Assembly (NCBI RefSeq): GCF_000720635.1
Contig: NZ_JOCF01000047.1
Location: 48,096-112,095 of the forward strand
DNA from: Streptomyces sp. NRRL WC-3742
Lineage (GTDB): Bacteria > Actinomycetota > Actinomycetes > Streptomycetales > Streptomycetaceae
Reading direction: 5' to 3'
DNA length: 64,000 bases
In this document: positions 44,738 to 51,141 of the stretch, piece by piece
How the letters are laid out: each line of letters opens with the position of its first letter
Numbering within the stretch: the stretch's first letter is position 1
Notes under the pieces: generated by a model
Databases searched by the model: none
Seen by the model: only the letters and a program-made list of their open reading frames with translations
What the model was told of the DNA's origin: nothing
Program-made: the position numbers and the translations under genes

Positions 44738-45593
44738 ACCTGTCCTTCAATTCCTTCATGATTGAGCGAATGTAATCTCGCGACTCGCTCTCCGGGAGCG
44801 CGACGGCTTCGATGCGTTCAAAGATCGCGCGGTAGCCCGCCAATTGGGCCGACGAGTCAAAGATGTGGGAGCCGTGGGACGAGTCGGCCTGGACCGTGTC
44901 CAGCTCTGGCACTGGCCCCTCCGCGTAGATCAGGTTCTCACTGGGGCCAGGGAAGTCGGCCGTATCGAACGGTACAACTCGCAGTGCGACTCCCGGAAGT
45001 TCGGAATCCTCGATGAGGGAATCAAGCTGTTCCCTGAGTACTGCGGGTCCGCCGTACTGGATTCGCAGAGCAGCCTCGTGAACCAGCGCCAAGTACGGTG
45101 TTTCACCGGATCGAACGGTTTGCTGCCTCCGGAGGCGGAAGTTCACTCTGCGGTCGACCTCGCGCTCGGGGAGGGGAGTGAAGCCTTTCGCGAACACGGC
45201 AGCGGCATAGGAGACCGTCTGAAGCATCCCCGGGATGAATCCGATGTTGAAGCTCTTGAGTCCCTTCGCATGTCCCTCCATTTCCGCCACATCAATGGGG
45301 GCGGCTGTGAGTGCGTTGCGATACTCATCCCACCAGGCCCGCTCTCGCTCCCTGGCCATGTCGGCGAGCGCGTCGACCAGTGGCGCGTTGGCGCACATGC
45401 ACGCCTCGGCGATCTCGTGCAGGCGCTCCATGCTGACGGCGGACTTCCCGTTCTCCATCTGCGTCACCAGGGCAGGCGTCACACCGAGCAGGCGGGCGAG
45501 GTGGCTGCCCGCGAAGCCGGCCTGCTCGCGCATTCTCCGCAGTTCGGCACCGAGTCGACGTTGGCGAAGGGTCGGGTTCTGACGGTTGGCCAT
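44730..45593 (-). CDS. WhiJ-like XRE regulator with DUF5753 domain
   Basis: 287-residue regulator. N-terminal helix-turn-helix (RQRRLGAELRRMREQAGFAG, LLGVTPALVTQMENGKSAVS) and a C-terminal DUF5753 domain of about 180 residues (FNIGFIPGMLQTVSYAAAVF, RQQTVRSGETPYLALVHEAA, YGGPAVLREQLDSLIEDSEL, VRVVPFDTADFPG-like stretch). ATG 45593 has GAGAGGAC upstream. Co-translated with DUF397 and divergent from a three-gene operon headed by an anti-sigma-type ATPase, the typical aba/whiJ-type layout linked to developmental control. Confidence 0.9.
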   Translation of the reverse strand: MANRQNPTLRQRRLGAELRRMREQAGFAGSHLARLLGVTPALVTQMENGKSAVSMERLHEIAEACMCANAPLVDALADMARERERAWWDEYRNALTAAPIDVAEMEGHAKGLKSFNIGFIPGMLQTVSYAAAVFAKGFTPLPEREVDRRVNFRLRRQQTVRSGETPYLALVHEAALRIQYGGPAVLREQLDSLIEDSELPGVALRVVPFDTADFPGPSENLIYAEGPVPELDTVQADSSHGSHIFDSSAQLAGYRAIFERIEAVALPESESRDYIRSIMKELKDRYE

Positions 45594-45689
45594 GGCGTCC
45601 TCTCTGCGGGTACAGACGCCAGTCTGCCGTGCCGTGCACGGGGGCGGCCATCTGGGGGATGACCCCTTCGAGGGAACTTCCGCGCATCG

Positions 45690-45746
45690 AGATTAATCTT
45701 AAGCGTCGATGCGCTATCGTCGCTCTCAGATCGATCCGATGGATCG
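45690..45746. promoter_or_regulatory. two palindromes in the XRE/ATPase divergent promoter
   Basis: AGATTAATCT at 45690-45699 is a perfect AT-rich palindrome, and CGATCC-GAT-GGATCG at 45732-45746 is a second inverted repeat. Both lie in the 293-bp gap between the XRE and ATPase genes and could be operators of the XRE protein. Confidence 0.45.
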
Positions 45747-45886
45747 TCAACAACGCCTGTTTTCAAGGCAGTAGGCGCCTGCTGCCCGCGCACCGAAGAG
45801 CAACCAGCCCCACTCTGGCCTGGCTCACGGCGACGTATCCGCCGCCCCACCTCTTCCTCCCACACCACAGCCTCACGGAGGTTCCC

Positions 45887-46249
45887 GTGTGCACCCGTAA
45901 CAACCCCTCGCTCGCCCTCTCCCGGCTGGCCCTCCGAGACGTCCTGACCTGCAACGGCTGGGACCCCGAAACCATCTTCAACGCCGAACTCGCCCTGGTG
46001 GAGCTCATCTCCAACGCCTGGCGGCACGGCGGCACCCCCTCGCCCGTGGTCTGGTTCTCCCTCGTCGGCGGCACCCTGCGGGTCGCCGTCTTCGACGAGT
46101 CCGACGTCGTCCCCCGCCTCCGGCCGTCCTCCGGCCTCGCCGAGAGCGGCAGGGGGCTCCAACTCGTCGACGGCCTCACCCACCGGTGGGGCGTCGACCC
46201 GCAGAAGCGCGGCAAGACCACCTGGTACGAGCTGGACTTCGCCGCGTGA
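45887..46249 (+). CDS. anti-sigma-type ATP-binding protein (HATPase_c_2)
   Basis: 120-residue GHKL ATPase-fold protein like RsbW/SpoIIAB. N-box NAELALVELISNAWRHGG near residue 35 and G-box SGRGLQLVDGLTHRWGV near 90 are clear; the middle D-box is altered (FDESDVVPRLR, without DxGxG), so kinase activity is doubtful. GTG 45887 has CGGAGG 5 nt upstream. First gene of a coupled operon and divergent from the WhiJ-like regulator. Such stand-alone ATPases may bind a sigma factor or an STAS partner elsewhere in the genome. Confidence 0.87.
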   Translation: MCTRNNPSLALSRLALRDVLTCNGWDPETIFNAELALVELISNAWRHGGTPSPVVWFSLVGGTLRVAVFDESDVVPRLRPSSGLAESGRGLQLVDGLTHRWGVDPQKRGKTTWYELDFAA

Positions 46250-46497
46250 CCGGCACCCCCGTCCCGCCGTGCGACCCCAACACGCGGGACTGCACCGAGT
46301 CCCAGATCACCGCCCTCCTGGGCGAGTTGCGCAGGCGCGGACTCCCGTTCGGGCTCCTCTGGGGATCCGCCTCGGCCGGCGAGAGGACCCTCGACGGGTA
46401 CACCCTCGTCAACTTCGGCAACGCGCCGGTCAGCACCCTGCTCAACCTCCTCCACCTGCTCCGCGACCTGGAGCGGGACGAGCCGGAGTGCCAGTGA
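46246..46497 (+). CDS. hypothetical protein in the ATPase operon
   Basis: 83-residue protein (MTGTPVPPCDPNTRDCTESQ, LLGELRRRGLPFGLLWGSA, DGYTLVNFGNAPVSTLLNLL). Helical and soluble, with two N-terminal cysteines and one before the C-terminus. GTG 46246 overlaps the ATPase gene by 4 nt and its stop overlaps the next gene by 4 nt, so all three are translated together. No known family. Confidence 0.75.
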   Translation: MTGTPVPPCDPNTRDCTESQITALLGELRRRGLPFGLLWGSASAGERTLDGYTLVNFGNAPVSTLLNLLHLLRDLERDEPECQ

Positions 46498-46616
46498 AGT
46501 TCTTCGTCGGCGCGATCCTGATCGCGCTCCTCGCCCTCGCGATCGCCACCGTCGTCCTCGGTGTCGTCGCCACCCTCAAGATGCCCCGCCCCGAAGAGCG
46601 CGACGAGCACCACTGA
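46494..46616 (+). CDS. 40-residue single-pass membrane peptide
   Basis: Very small protein from GTG 46494: one transmembrane helix (FFVGAILIALLALAIATVVL) and a charged cytoplasmic tail (KMPRPEERDEHH). The 4-nt GTGA overlap with the upstream gene supports translation. It could anchor the ATPase or the 83-residue protein at the membrane. Confidence 0.7.
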   Translation: MKFFVGAILIALLALAIATVVLGVVATLKMPRPEERDEHH

Positions 46617-46626
46617 GCACACGCGA

Positions 46627-46655
46627 AGGCCCTCGCCCACCCCGGGCGAGGGCCT
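46627..46655 (+). terminator. hairpin terminator of the ATPase operon
   Basis: Perfect 12-bp stem (46627-46638 with 46644-46655), 5-nt loop, 11 nt after the last stop. Confidence 0.87.
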
Positions 46656-46751
46656 CGCGGGCACCCGTCCATATTCGGAGAATGGGTGCCGGGCACACGA
46701 CCCTGGAACGTCCTCCCTGCCGCATGATGCCGATCCCGAGGAAAACGTGTG

Positions 46752-47285
46752 ATGACGCAGAACGAGCAGCCGGTTCCTGACTTCGCGGCCCTGCTGGGGC
46801 AGGCACAACGGAACGCCGTCCACCTGGAGATGCGCGACGTGTACGCGGTTGGCGACGAGTCCACCTTCTTCGCCGACTTCAAGCGCACGGGGCAGGCGGA
46901 CCTGAACCCGGACGATCCCTACTGGGCCGACTGGTTGGGGATCGTGCGGGAAACCGTGGGTCGGGGTGTGGTGATGCGCCGCGCGCGGATCGTCTCCGAG
47001 CCGGTCACCGACTACATCCGGTGGGAGCACGCGGTCACGCCGCTCAACCTCGGCGCCGGCGAACAGATCCGCTGGCTCCCGCGGCCGCTGGCCTCGGACA
47101 TCGCCCTGCCCGGCAACGACCTGTGGCTGATCGACGACCGGCTGGTCATGTTCCACTGGTTCACCGGAGACGGGGACTGGGCAGGCCACGCGTTCGCCGA
47201 CGACCCGGCCACGGTGAAGATGGTCTCCACCGCCTTCGAGACCGTCTGGAACCGGGCCACCCCGCACGAGCAGTACTCCGTCTGA
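46752..47285 (+). CDS. DUF6879 family protein (copy 1)
   Basis: 177-residue cytoplasmic protein. Conserved blocks are FAALLGQAQRNAVHLEMRD near the start, RGVVMRRARIVSEPVTDYIR with WEH in the middle, and IALPGNDLWLIDDRLVMFHW later. GAGGA 9 nt upstream supports ATG 46752 (GTG 46749 is one codon earlier). A homologue of about 45 percent visible identity is at 48710-49225. Members usually sit next to XRE/DUF5753 or DUF397 regulators; function unknown. Confidence 0.87.
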   Translation: MTQNEQPVPDFAALLGQAQRNAVHLEMRDVYAVGDESTFFADFKRTGQADLNPDDPYWADWLGIVRETVGRGVVMRRARIVSEPVTDYIRWEHAVTPLNLGAGEQIRWLPRPLASDIALPGNDLWLIDDRLVMFHWFTGDGDWAGHAFADDPATVKMVSTAFETVWNRATPHEQYSV

Positions 47286-47313
47286 CCGCTGGCATCAAGA
47301 GCGGGCGCGCCTG

Positions 47314-47784
47314 TCAGCCGAGGTGGGGGACCACCCTGTGTTCCAGGAAGTGCTGGAGCCGGAGGCGCTGGGTGTGGTGCATCGGCAGGCCGTCGATGTC
47401 GCCGGGCGCGACGAACCGGAGGTCGGTTGACTCGTCCGAGATCCGCAGTTCCCCACCCGTGATGCGCGCGGTGAAGCAGACGTTGAACTGCTGCCGGACC
47501 TCGCCGTCCGAGTACGCGATCACGTGCCGGGGATCGGTGTACGTGCCGACGAGCCCCGTGATCTCGACGTCGAGGCCCGTCTCCTCTCGGACCTCTCGGA
47601 CCGCTGTGTCCGGAAGCGATTCGCCGAGATCCATCGTTCCGCCCGGCAGCGCATAGAGGCCGTTGTCGGTGCGCCGCTGGAGCAGGATGCGCCCTTCGGT
47701 ATCCGTCACCACCGCCGACGCTGCCACGACCAGCCGGTTCGGCTTCGGCGCGTCGGGATCGTCGTAGAACTCCGTCCGTGCCAC
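47314..47784 (-). CDS. Nudix hydrolase
   Basis: 156-residue Nudix enzyme with a complete box: GGTMDLGESLPDTAVREVRE followed by ETGLDV, fitting GX5EX7REUXEEXGU. N-terminal strand LVVAASAVVTDTEGRILLQR is also typical. The start is GTG 47784 (VARTEFYDDPDAPK), with GGAGAG upstream. It would hydrolyse a nucleoside diphosphate linked to another group; substrate unknown. It is the last gene of DUF6879, XRE, Nudix on the minus strand and is convergent with the other DUF6879 gene. Confidence 0.88.
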   Translation of the reverse strand: MARTEFYDDPDAPKPNRLVVAASAVVTDTEGRILLQRRTDNGLYALPGGTMDLGESLPDTAVREVREETGLDVEITGLVGTYTDPRHVIAYSDGEVRQQFNVCFTARITGGELRISDESTDLRFVAPGDIDGLPMHHTQRLRLQHFLEHRVVPHLG

Positions 47785-47846
47785 GAGATCAGCTCTCCTC
47801 CACCGGCAGTGCGGCGCTCCACACCGCGTCGACAAGCACTGAGGTA

Positions 47847-48695
47847 TCAATCCAGACAAGCCAGAGCGCCCGTAACGAGCGAACGTGCTGTGGCGCCTCG
47901 CACTGTCTCCTGCGAGAGCCGTTCGAAGGCCCGCGCGTACAGATCGACCTGGCTGGGCTGCGTGAGCGTGGAGGCGGCATCCAGAGTGTCCGCGTGGACC
48001 CTGGCGCCATCGAAGATTGTGAAGGTTGGCATGGGCCACACGTTCCGTTGTGCCAGGAACGGGATGATGCCCACCGCGACGTTCGGAAGATCCATGACCC
48101 CGAGCAGGTGGCCGAGCTGTGCTGCCATGGTCTCGGCGCTGCACACGCGGTACCGCAGTACCGACTCCTCCAGTACGAAGGAGAAGCGGTGTGCGCCGTT
48201 GTTCAACACCGCATTGCGCTTCATGCGAGCCGCCACGGCATCAGTCACGTCGTTCGGGGTGCCCCGGAAGTCCGCGATGCACGACAGCAAGGCTTCTGCG
48301 TACCTGGGTGTTTGGAGGAAACCGGGCACTACGTCGGAGACGTAGATTCGGAACACCTTGGTCTGTCGGTACAGGTCCGCGGTCGACTCCTGCAACTGGC
48401 GGAGCCCGCTCCGCTGGAGTCGCCGCCATTGCACGTGGGCGTCGGTGGACTGCCGGTTGGCGGCGACCAAGTCAGGGACTTGATCGCCGGCGTCACAGGC
48501 TCGGCACCATGCCCTGATGTCGGCGTCGGAGGGAGGCGTCCTGGCGTTCTCGATCCGGGACGACTTCGATTCCGACCAGCCGCATCTCGCGGCCAGCTCC
48601 CGCCCGCTGATCCCCGCGTCCTTCCGAATCTCGCTCAGCCGACGGGCAAGGGCTTGGCGAGCCTTCTGAACGTTTTCGGAGGGGTGCGCGGGCAT
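47847..48695 (-). CDS. WhiJ-like XRE regulator with DUF5753 domain (copy 2)
   Basis: 282-residue regulator. Helix-turn-helix in RRLSEIRKDAGISGRELAAR and CGWSESKSSRIENARTPPSD; DUF5753 domain in FRIYVSDVVPGFLQTPRYAE, VAARMKRNAVLNNGAHRFSF, LEESVLRYRVCSAETMAAQL and VGIIPFLAQRNVWPMPTFTI. ATG 48695 (MPAHPSENV) is chosen; in-frame codons up to 48773 would overlap the DUF6879 gene. It is 14 nt after that gene and 62 nt before the Nudix gene. Similar in layout to the module at 44540-45593 but with DUF6879 instead of DUF397. Confidence 0.9.
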   Translation of the reverse strand: MPAHPSENVQKARQALARRLSEIRKDAGISGRELAARCGWSESKSSRIENARTPPSDADIRAWCRACDAGDQVPDLVAANRQSTDAHVQWRRLQRSGLRQLQESTADLYRQTKVFRIYVSDVVPGFLQTPRYAEALLSCIADFRGTPNDVTDAVAARMKRNAVLNNGAHRFSFVLEESVLRYRVCSAETMAAQLGHLLGVMDLPNVAVGIIPFLAQRNVWPMPTFTIFDGARVHADTLDAASTLTQPSQVDLYARAFERLSQETVRGATARSLVTGALACLD

Positions 48696-48709
48696 GGGGC
48701 TGGCCTTCG

Positions 48710-49225
48710 TCAGATTTCGTACAGGTGGTGCGGGATCGCTCGCTCCCAGACCGCTTCGAATGCGTTGGTGCACAGGTTCACGGTCTTCAGGTCAGCCGTG
48801 ATCTCATCCTCCACCACTGAGCCGTCCCCGGAGAAGTGGTGCACCCGAAGCAGAGCTCCGTCGAACAGCCAGAAGTCGTTCCCCGGAAGAGGGATGCTGG
48901 TGGCCTGTCGTCGTGGCAGCCAGCGGACCTGCTCGCCCGCCGTGACGTTGGCGTGGGTGACGTAGTGCTCCCACCGGATGTACTCGGACACGGGCTCGGA
49001 GACGATCCGAGCTCGGCGGATGATCACACCTCGCGCCACGGAGTCCGTGATCAACTGATCGTAGGGATGCCACCAGGACCGCCGGTCCTCCCAGTTGATC
49101 CGCTCACCGCGCTGCCACGCCTCGAACCGTTCCGTCGGGGCATATGCATCCCGCAGTTCCAGGTGGACGGCAGACCGCTGACACTGCTCAAGCAGCTCAG
49201 CGAAGCTGGGCACGCTCGATGGCAT
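48710..49225 (-). CDS. DUF6879 family protein (copy 2)
   Basis: 171-residue homologue of the protein at 46752-47285, sharing FAELLEQCQRSAVHLELRDA, RGVIIRRARIVSEPVSEYIR, WEHYVTHANVTAGEQVRWLP and IPLPGNDFWLFDGALLRVHH. ATG 49225 is preceded by GGGAGG at 6 nt. It heads the operon with the XRE regulator and Nudix enzyme. The two copies in opposite orientation within 2 kb are a local duplication or two related modules placed side by side. Confidence 0.88.
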   Translation of the reverse strand: MPSSVPSFAELLEQCQRSAVHLELRDAYAPTERFEAWQRGERINWEDRRSWWHPYDQLITDSVARGVIIRRARIVSEPVSEYIRWEHYVTHANVTAGEQVRWLPRRQATSIPLPGNDFWLFDGALLRVHHFSGDGSVVEDEITADLKTVNLCTNAFEAVWERAIPHHLYEI

Positions 49226-49258
49226 CGCACGCCTCCCTGATCTAGGTGCTTGCTCGGG

Positions 49259-49339
49259 CTTGCATCAAGCTCTCTGGCCTGCGTAGTCGGCGTCAATATG
49301 ACGGATCAGAAAGGAAATTGACGTGCAATCTGATGCAAG
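49259..49339. promoter_or_regulatory. inverted CTTGCATCA sites between the DUF6879 and peptide genes
   Basis: CTTGCATCA at 49259-49267 and its complement TGATGCAAG at 49331-49339 flank a TTGACG (49318-49323) in the divergent promoter region. They could be sites for the XRE regulator and would connect its module to the peptide cassette. Confidence 0.4.
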
Positions 49340-49428
49340 TTCGTGGAGCTAGCTGCCTGGCGGTCCGTAGCGTCGTTCACACGGGCAAGAGGGAACACCT
49401 CAGCCTGACCGACAGAGAGGGGAAGCTC

Positions 49429-49575
49429 ATGGGCAAGCGCGGAGGCGGTTCCGGGGACGGTCAGGGCGGCAAGCAGCAGGACGACAGCAACAAGGGCGCC
49501 GGGCACGGCGGTGGCGGCTCGGACGAGGGCGGTAACACCTCTGACGGCTCGGGCCCGGCGGGTGGCGGCAAGTGA
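49429..49575 (+). CDS. Gly/Asp-rich 48-residue peptide, possible RiPP precursor
   Basis: 48-residue peptide made almost only of Gly, Ser, Asp, Asn, Gln and Lys (MGKRGGGSGDGQGGKQQDDS at the start, GGNTSDGSGPAGGGK at the end), without Cys, Trp or hydrophobic residues. Six aspartates include Asp10-Gly, Asp19-Ser and Asp39-Gly, the contexts that most easily form aspartimides. ATG 49429 has AGGGGAAG upstream, and the stop overlaps the methyltransferase start by 4 nt, so the two are translated together. A precursor peptide modified by that methyltransferase is my inference; an unmodified linker-like protein is possible. Confidence 0.7.
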   Translation: MGKRGGGSGDGQGGKQQDDSNKGAGHGGGGSDEGGNTSDGSGPAGGGK

Positions 49576-50744
49576 CCGGTGAGACGCACACGGAGGCGGG
49601 CCCCGAGGGGCTCGCCTCCGCGCTGGTGGCCGGCGGCGCGCTTTCCTCGGACTGGCTCCCGTCCTTCCGGGCCGTACCCCGTGAGCTGTTCGTTCCGGAT
49701 CGCATCTGGCCGGGGATCACGGACGGTACTCGGCAGAATCCCGTGGTGTACCGGTCGCAGGACCCCGAGGCGTGGAGGCGAGCGGTCTACTCGGACATTC
49801 CGCTGACCACGCAATGGGACGACGGCGACCACGTGGGGGACGGGCTCGGAACAACCCCTTCTTCGTCCAACTCCATGCCCACGATGGTGTTTTCGATGCT
49901 CCAGGACCTCGATGTGCACCCGGGTGACAGGGTGCTGGAGGTCGGAGCGGGCACGGGGTGGAACGCGGGCCTGCTGGCCCACCGCCTGGGCGGCCCCAAC
50001 GTGGTGACAGTCGAGTACGACCCCGATGTGGCTCGTGGTGCCCGGGAGAACCTGGAGCGCGCCGCCCTCGATCCGACCGTGATCGAGGGCGACGGGCGGG
50101 CGGGGTGGCCGGACGGCGCTCCCTACAGCCGGATCATCGCCACGTGCTCCCTGCTGGAGATCCCTTCGGCATGGCTGGAGCAGTCGGCCCCCGGCGGGAT
50201 CATCGTGGCGCCGTTCGGCACCGAGTACGGCGGCGAGCAGGTCGTCCGGTTGACCGTGAGTGAGGACGGGACCAGTGCGAGCGGCCGGTTCACCCGGAGT
50301 TCGGCCTTCATGCGGCTGCGCCAGCAGCGCACGGACCGGCCGCCCTTCGAGGACTACCTGCACGGTCGGGAGTGGCCTGCGGACGGGGTGAGGAGGACCA
50401 CCACGCTGGCCCCTCCGGAGACGGGCGGGTGGTTCGAGCAGTTCGTCATCGGCGCGGCCGTACCCGGAGTGTTCTGGCGGGCGGAGCGCTATGACGAAGG
50501 CGCGTACACCCTGTGGCTCTACAGCCGGGACACCCTCTCCTGGGCCTCCGCCGATTACGCGCGGGGCCGCACGGAGTACGAGGTGTACCAGTCCGGTCCC
50601 CGGAACCTCTGGGACGAGGTGGAGGCCGCCTGGCGCTGGTGGGACGGCCAGGGCCGCCCCGGCTTCGAGCGGTTCGGTCTGACGGTCGGCCCCGAGGGCC
50701 ACACCCTGTGGCTGGACAAGCCGGAGAACCCGTTTCGGACGTGA
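49572..50744 (+). CDS. PIMT-like protein O-methyltransferase with C-terminal extension
   Basis: 390-residue SAM-dependent methyltransferase related to protein-L-isoaspartate O-methyltransferase. Residues about 30-45 (SFRAVPRELFVPDRIWPGI) and 85-100 (TTPSSSNSMPTMVFSML) correspond to the family's peptide-binding parts; VLEVGAGTGWNAGLLAHRLG near 117-136 is the SAM motif, then VVTVEYDPDVARGARENL and GDGRAGWPDGAPYSRIIAT. Repair PIMTs have about 210 residues; here 170 extra C-terminal residues follow. That build is found in O-methyltransferases of RiPP pathways that turn Asp into aspartimide. GTG 49572 overlaps the peptide gene. No ATP-grasp, lanthionine or lasso enzyme lies nearby. Confidence 0.85.
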   Translation: MTGETHTEAGPEGLASALVAGGALSSDWLPSFRAVPRELFVPDRIWPGITDGTRQNPVVYRSQDPEAWRRAVYSDIPLTTQWDDGDHVGDGLGTTPSSSNSMPTMVFSMLQDLDVHPGDRVLEVGAGTGWNAGLLAHRLGGPNVVTVEYDPDVARGARENLERAALDPTVIEGDGRAGWPDGAPYSRIIATCSLLEIPSAWLEQSAPGGIIVAPFGTEYGGEQVVRLTVSEDGTSASGRFTRSSAFMRLRQQRTDRPPFEDYLHGREWPADGVRRTTTLAPPETGGWFEQFVIGAAVPGVFWRAERYDEGAYTLWLYSRDTLSWASADYARGRTEYEVYQSGPRNLWDEVEAAWRWWDGQGRPGFERFGLTVGPEGHTLWLDKPENPFRT

Positions 50745-50802
50745 GCTGACGGTCGGGCAAGTACGGTGTCCCGAAAGGATCCAGGACCCTGGGGGAGGGC
50801 GA

Positions 50803-51141
50803 ATGGGCACCGTCATCGTGAGGCCCGCGGAGCTGAACGCGTCGGCGGGGGTGGCGCGCAGTATCGGGGAGGATCTGGCGAAGTCGTGCACGTCCGCGAT
50901 CACCGACAGCCGTACGGCGGTCGGGCAGTTGACGGGCTGGTCGGTGGTCGCTGCGCTGGAGCAGGTGGCGACCGCCTGGGATCCCGTTCTGGCGACCGTC
51001 CGTGACCGGTTCGGGAAGACGGCGGACAATCTTGCCGCCACCGCCCAGGCGTACACCGACCACGAGGACGCCGTCACCGACGTCTGGCAGAAGAACAAGA
51101 TCGCGGAGCCGTCGGACGCGAAGCCGAAGGGGGCCCCGTGA
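50803..51141 (+). CDS. WXG100-like helical protein
   Basis: 112-residue, mostly helical protein (VIVRPAELNASAGVARSIGE, TAVGQLTGWSVVAALEQVAT, GKTADNLAATAQAYTDHEDA) with a GW turn between two helices, resembling ESX/WXG100-type proteins. The C-terminal tail is polar (IAEPSDAKPKGAP). ATG 50803 has GGGGGAGG upstream. Coupled by a 4-nt overlap to the hydrolase gene; proteins of this kind often act as partners of a larger WXG-containing enzyme. No secretion system is encoded in this window. Confidence 0.78.
   Translation: MGTVIVRPAELNASAGVARSIGEDLAKSCTSAITDSRTAVGQLTGWSVVAALEQVATAWDPVLATVRDRFGKTADNLAATAQAYTDHEDAVTDVWQKNKIAEPSDAKPKGAP

Noticed and set aside
47789..48010. Small frame overlapping the end of the second XRE gene (ends WIDTSVLVDAVWSAAL)
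   Set aside because: The end looks briefly like the start of a PIN domain, but there is no start codon or ribosome site near it and the rest is a shadow of the XRE gene.
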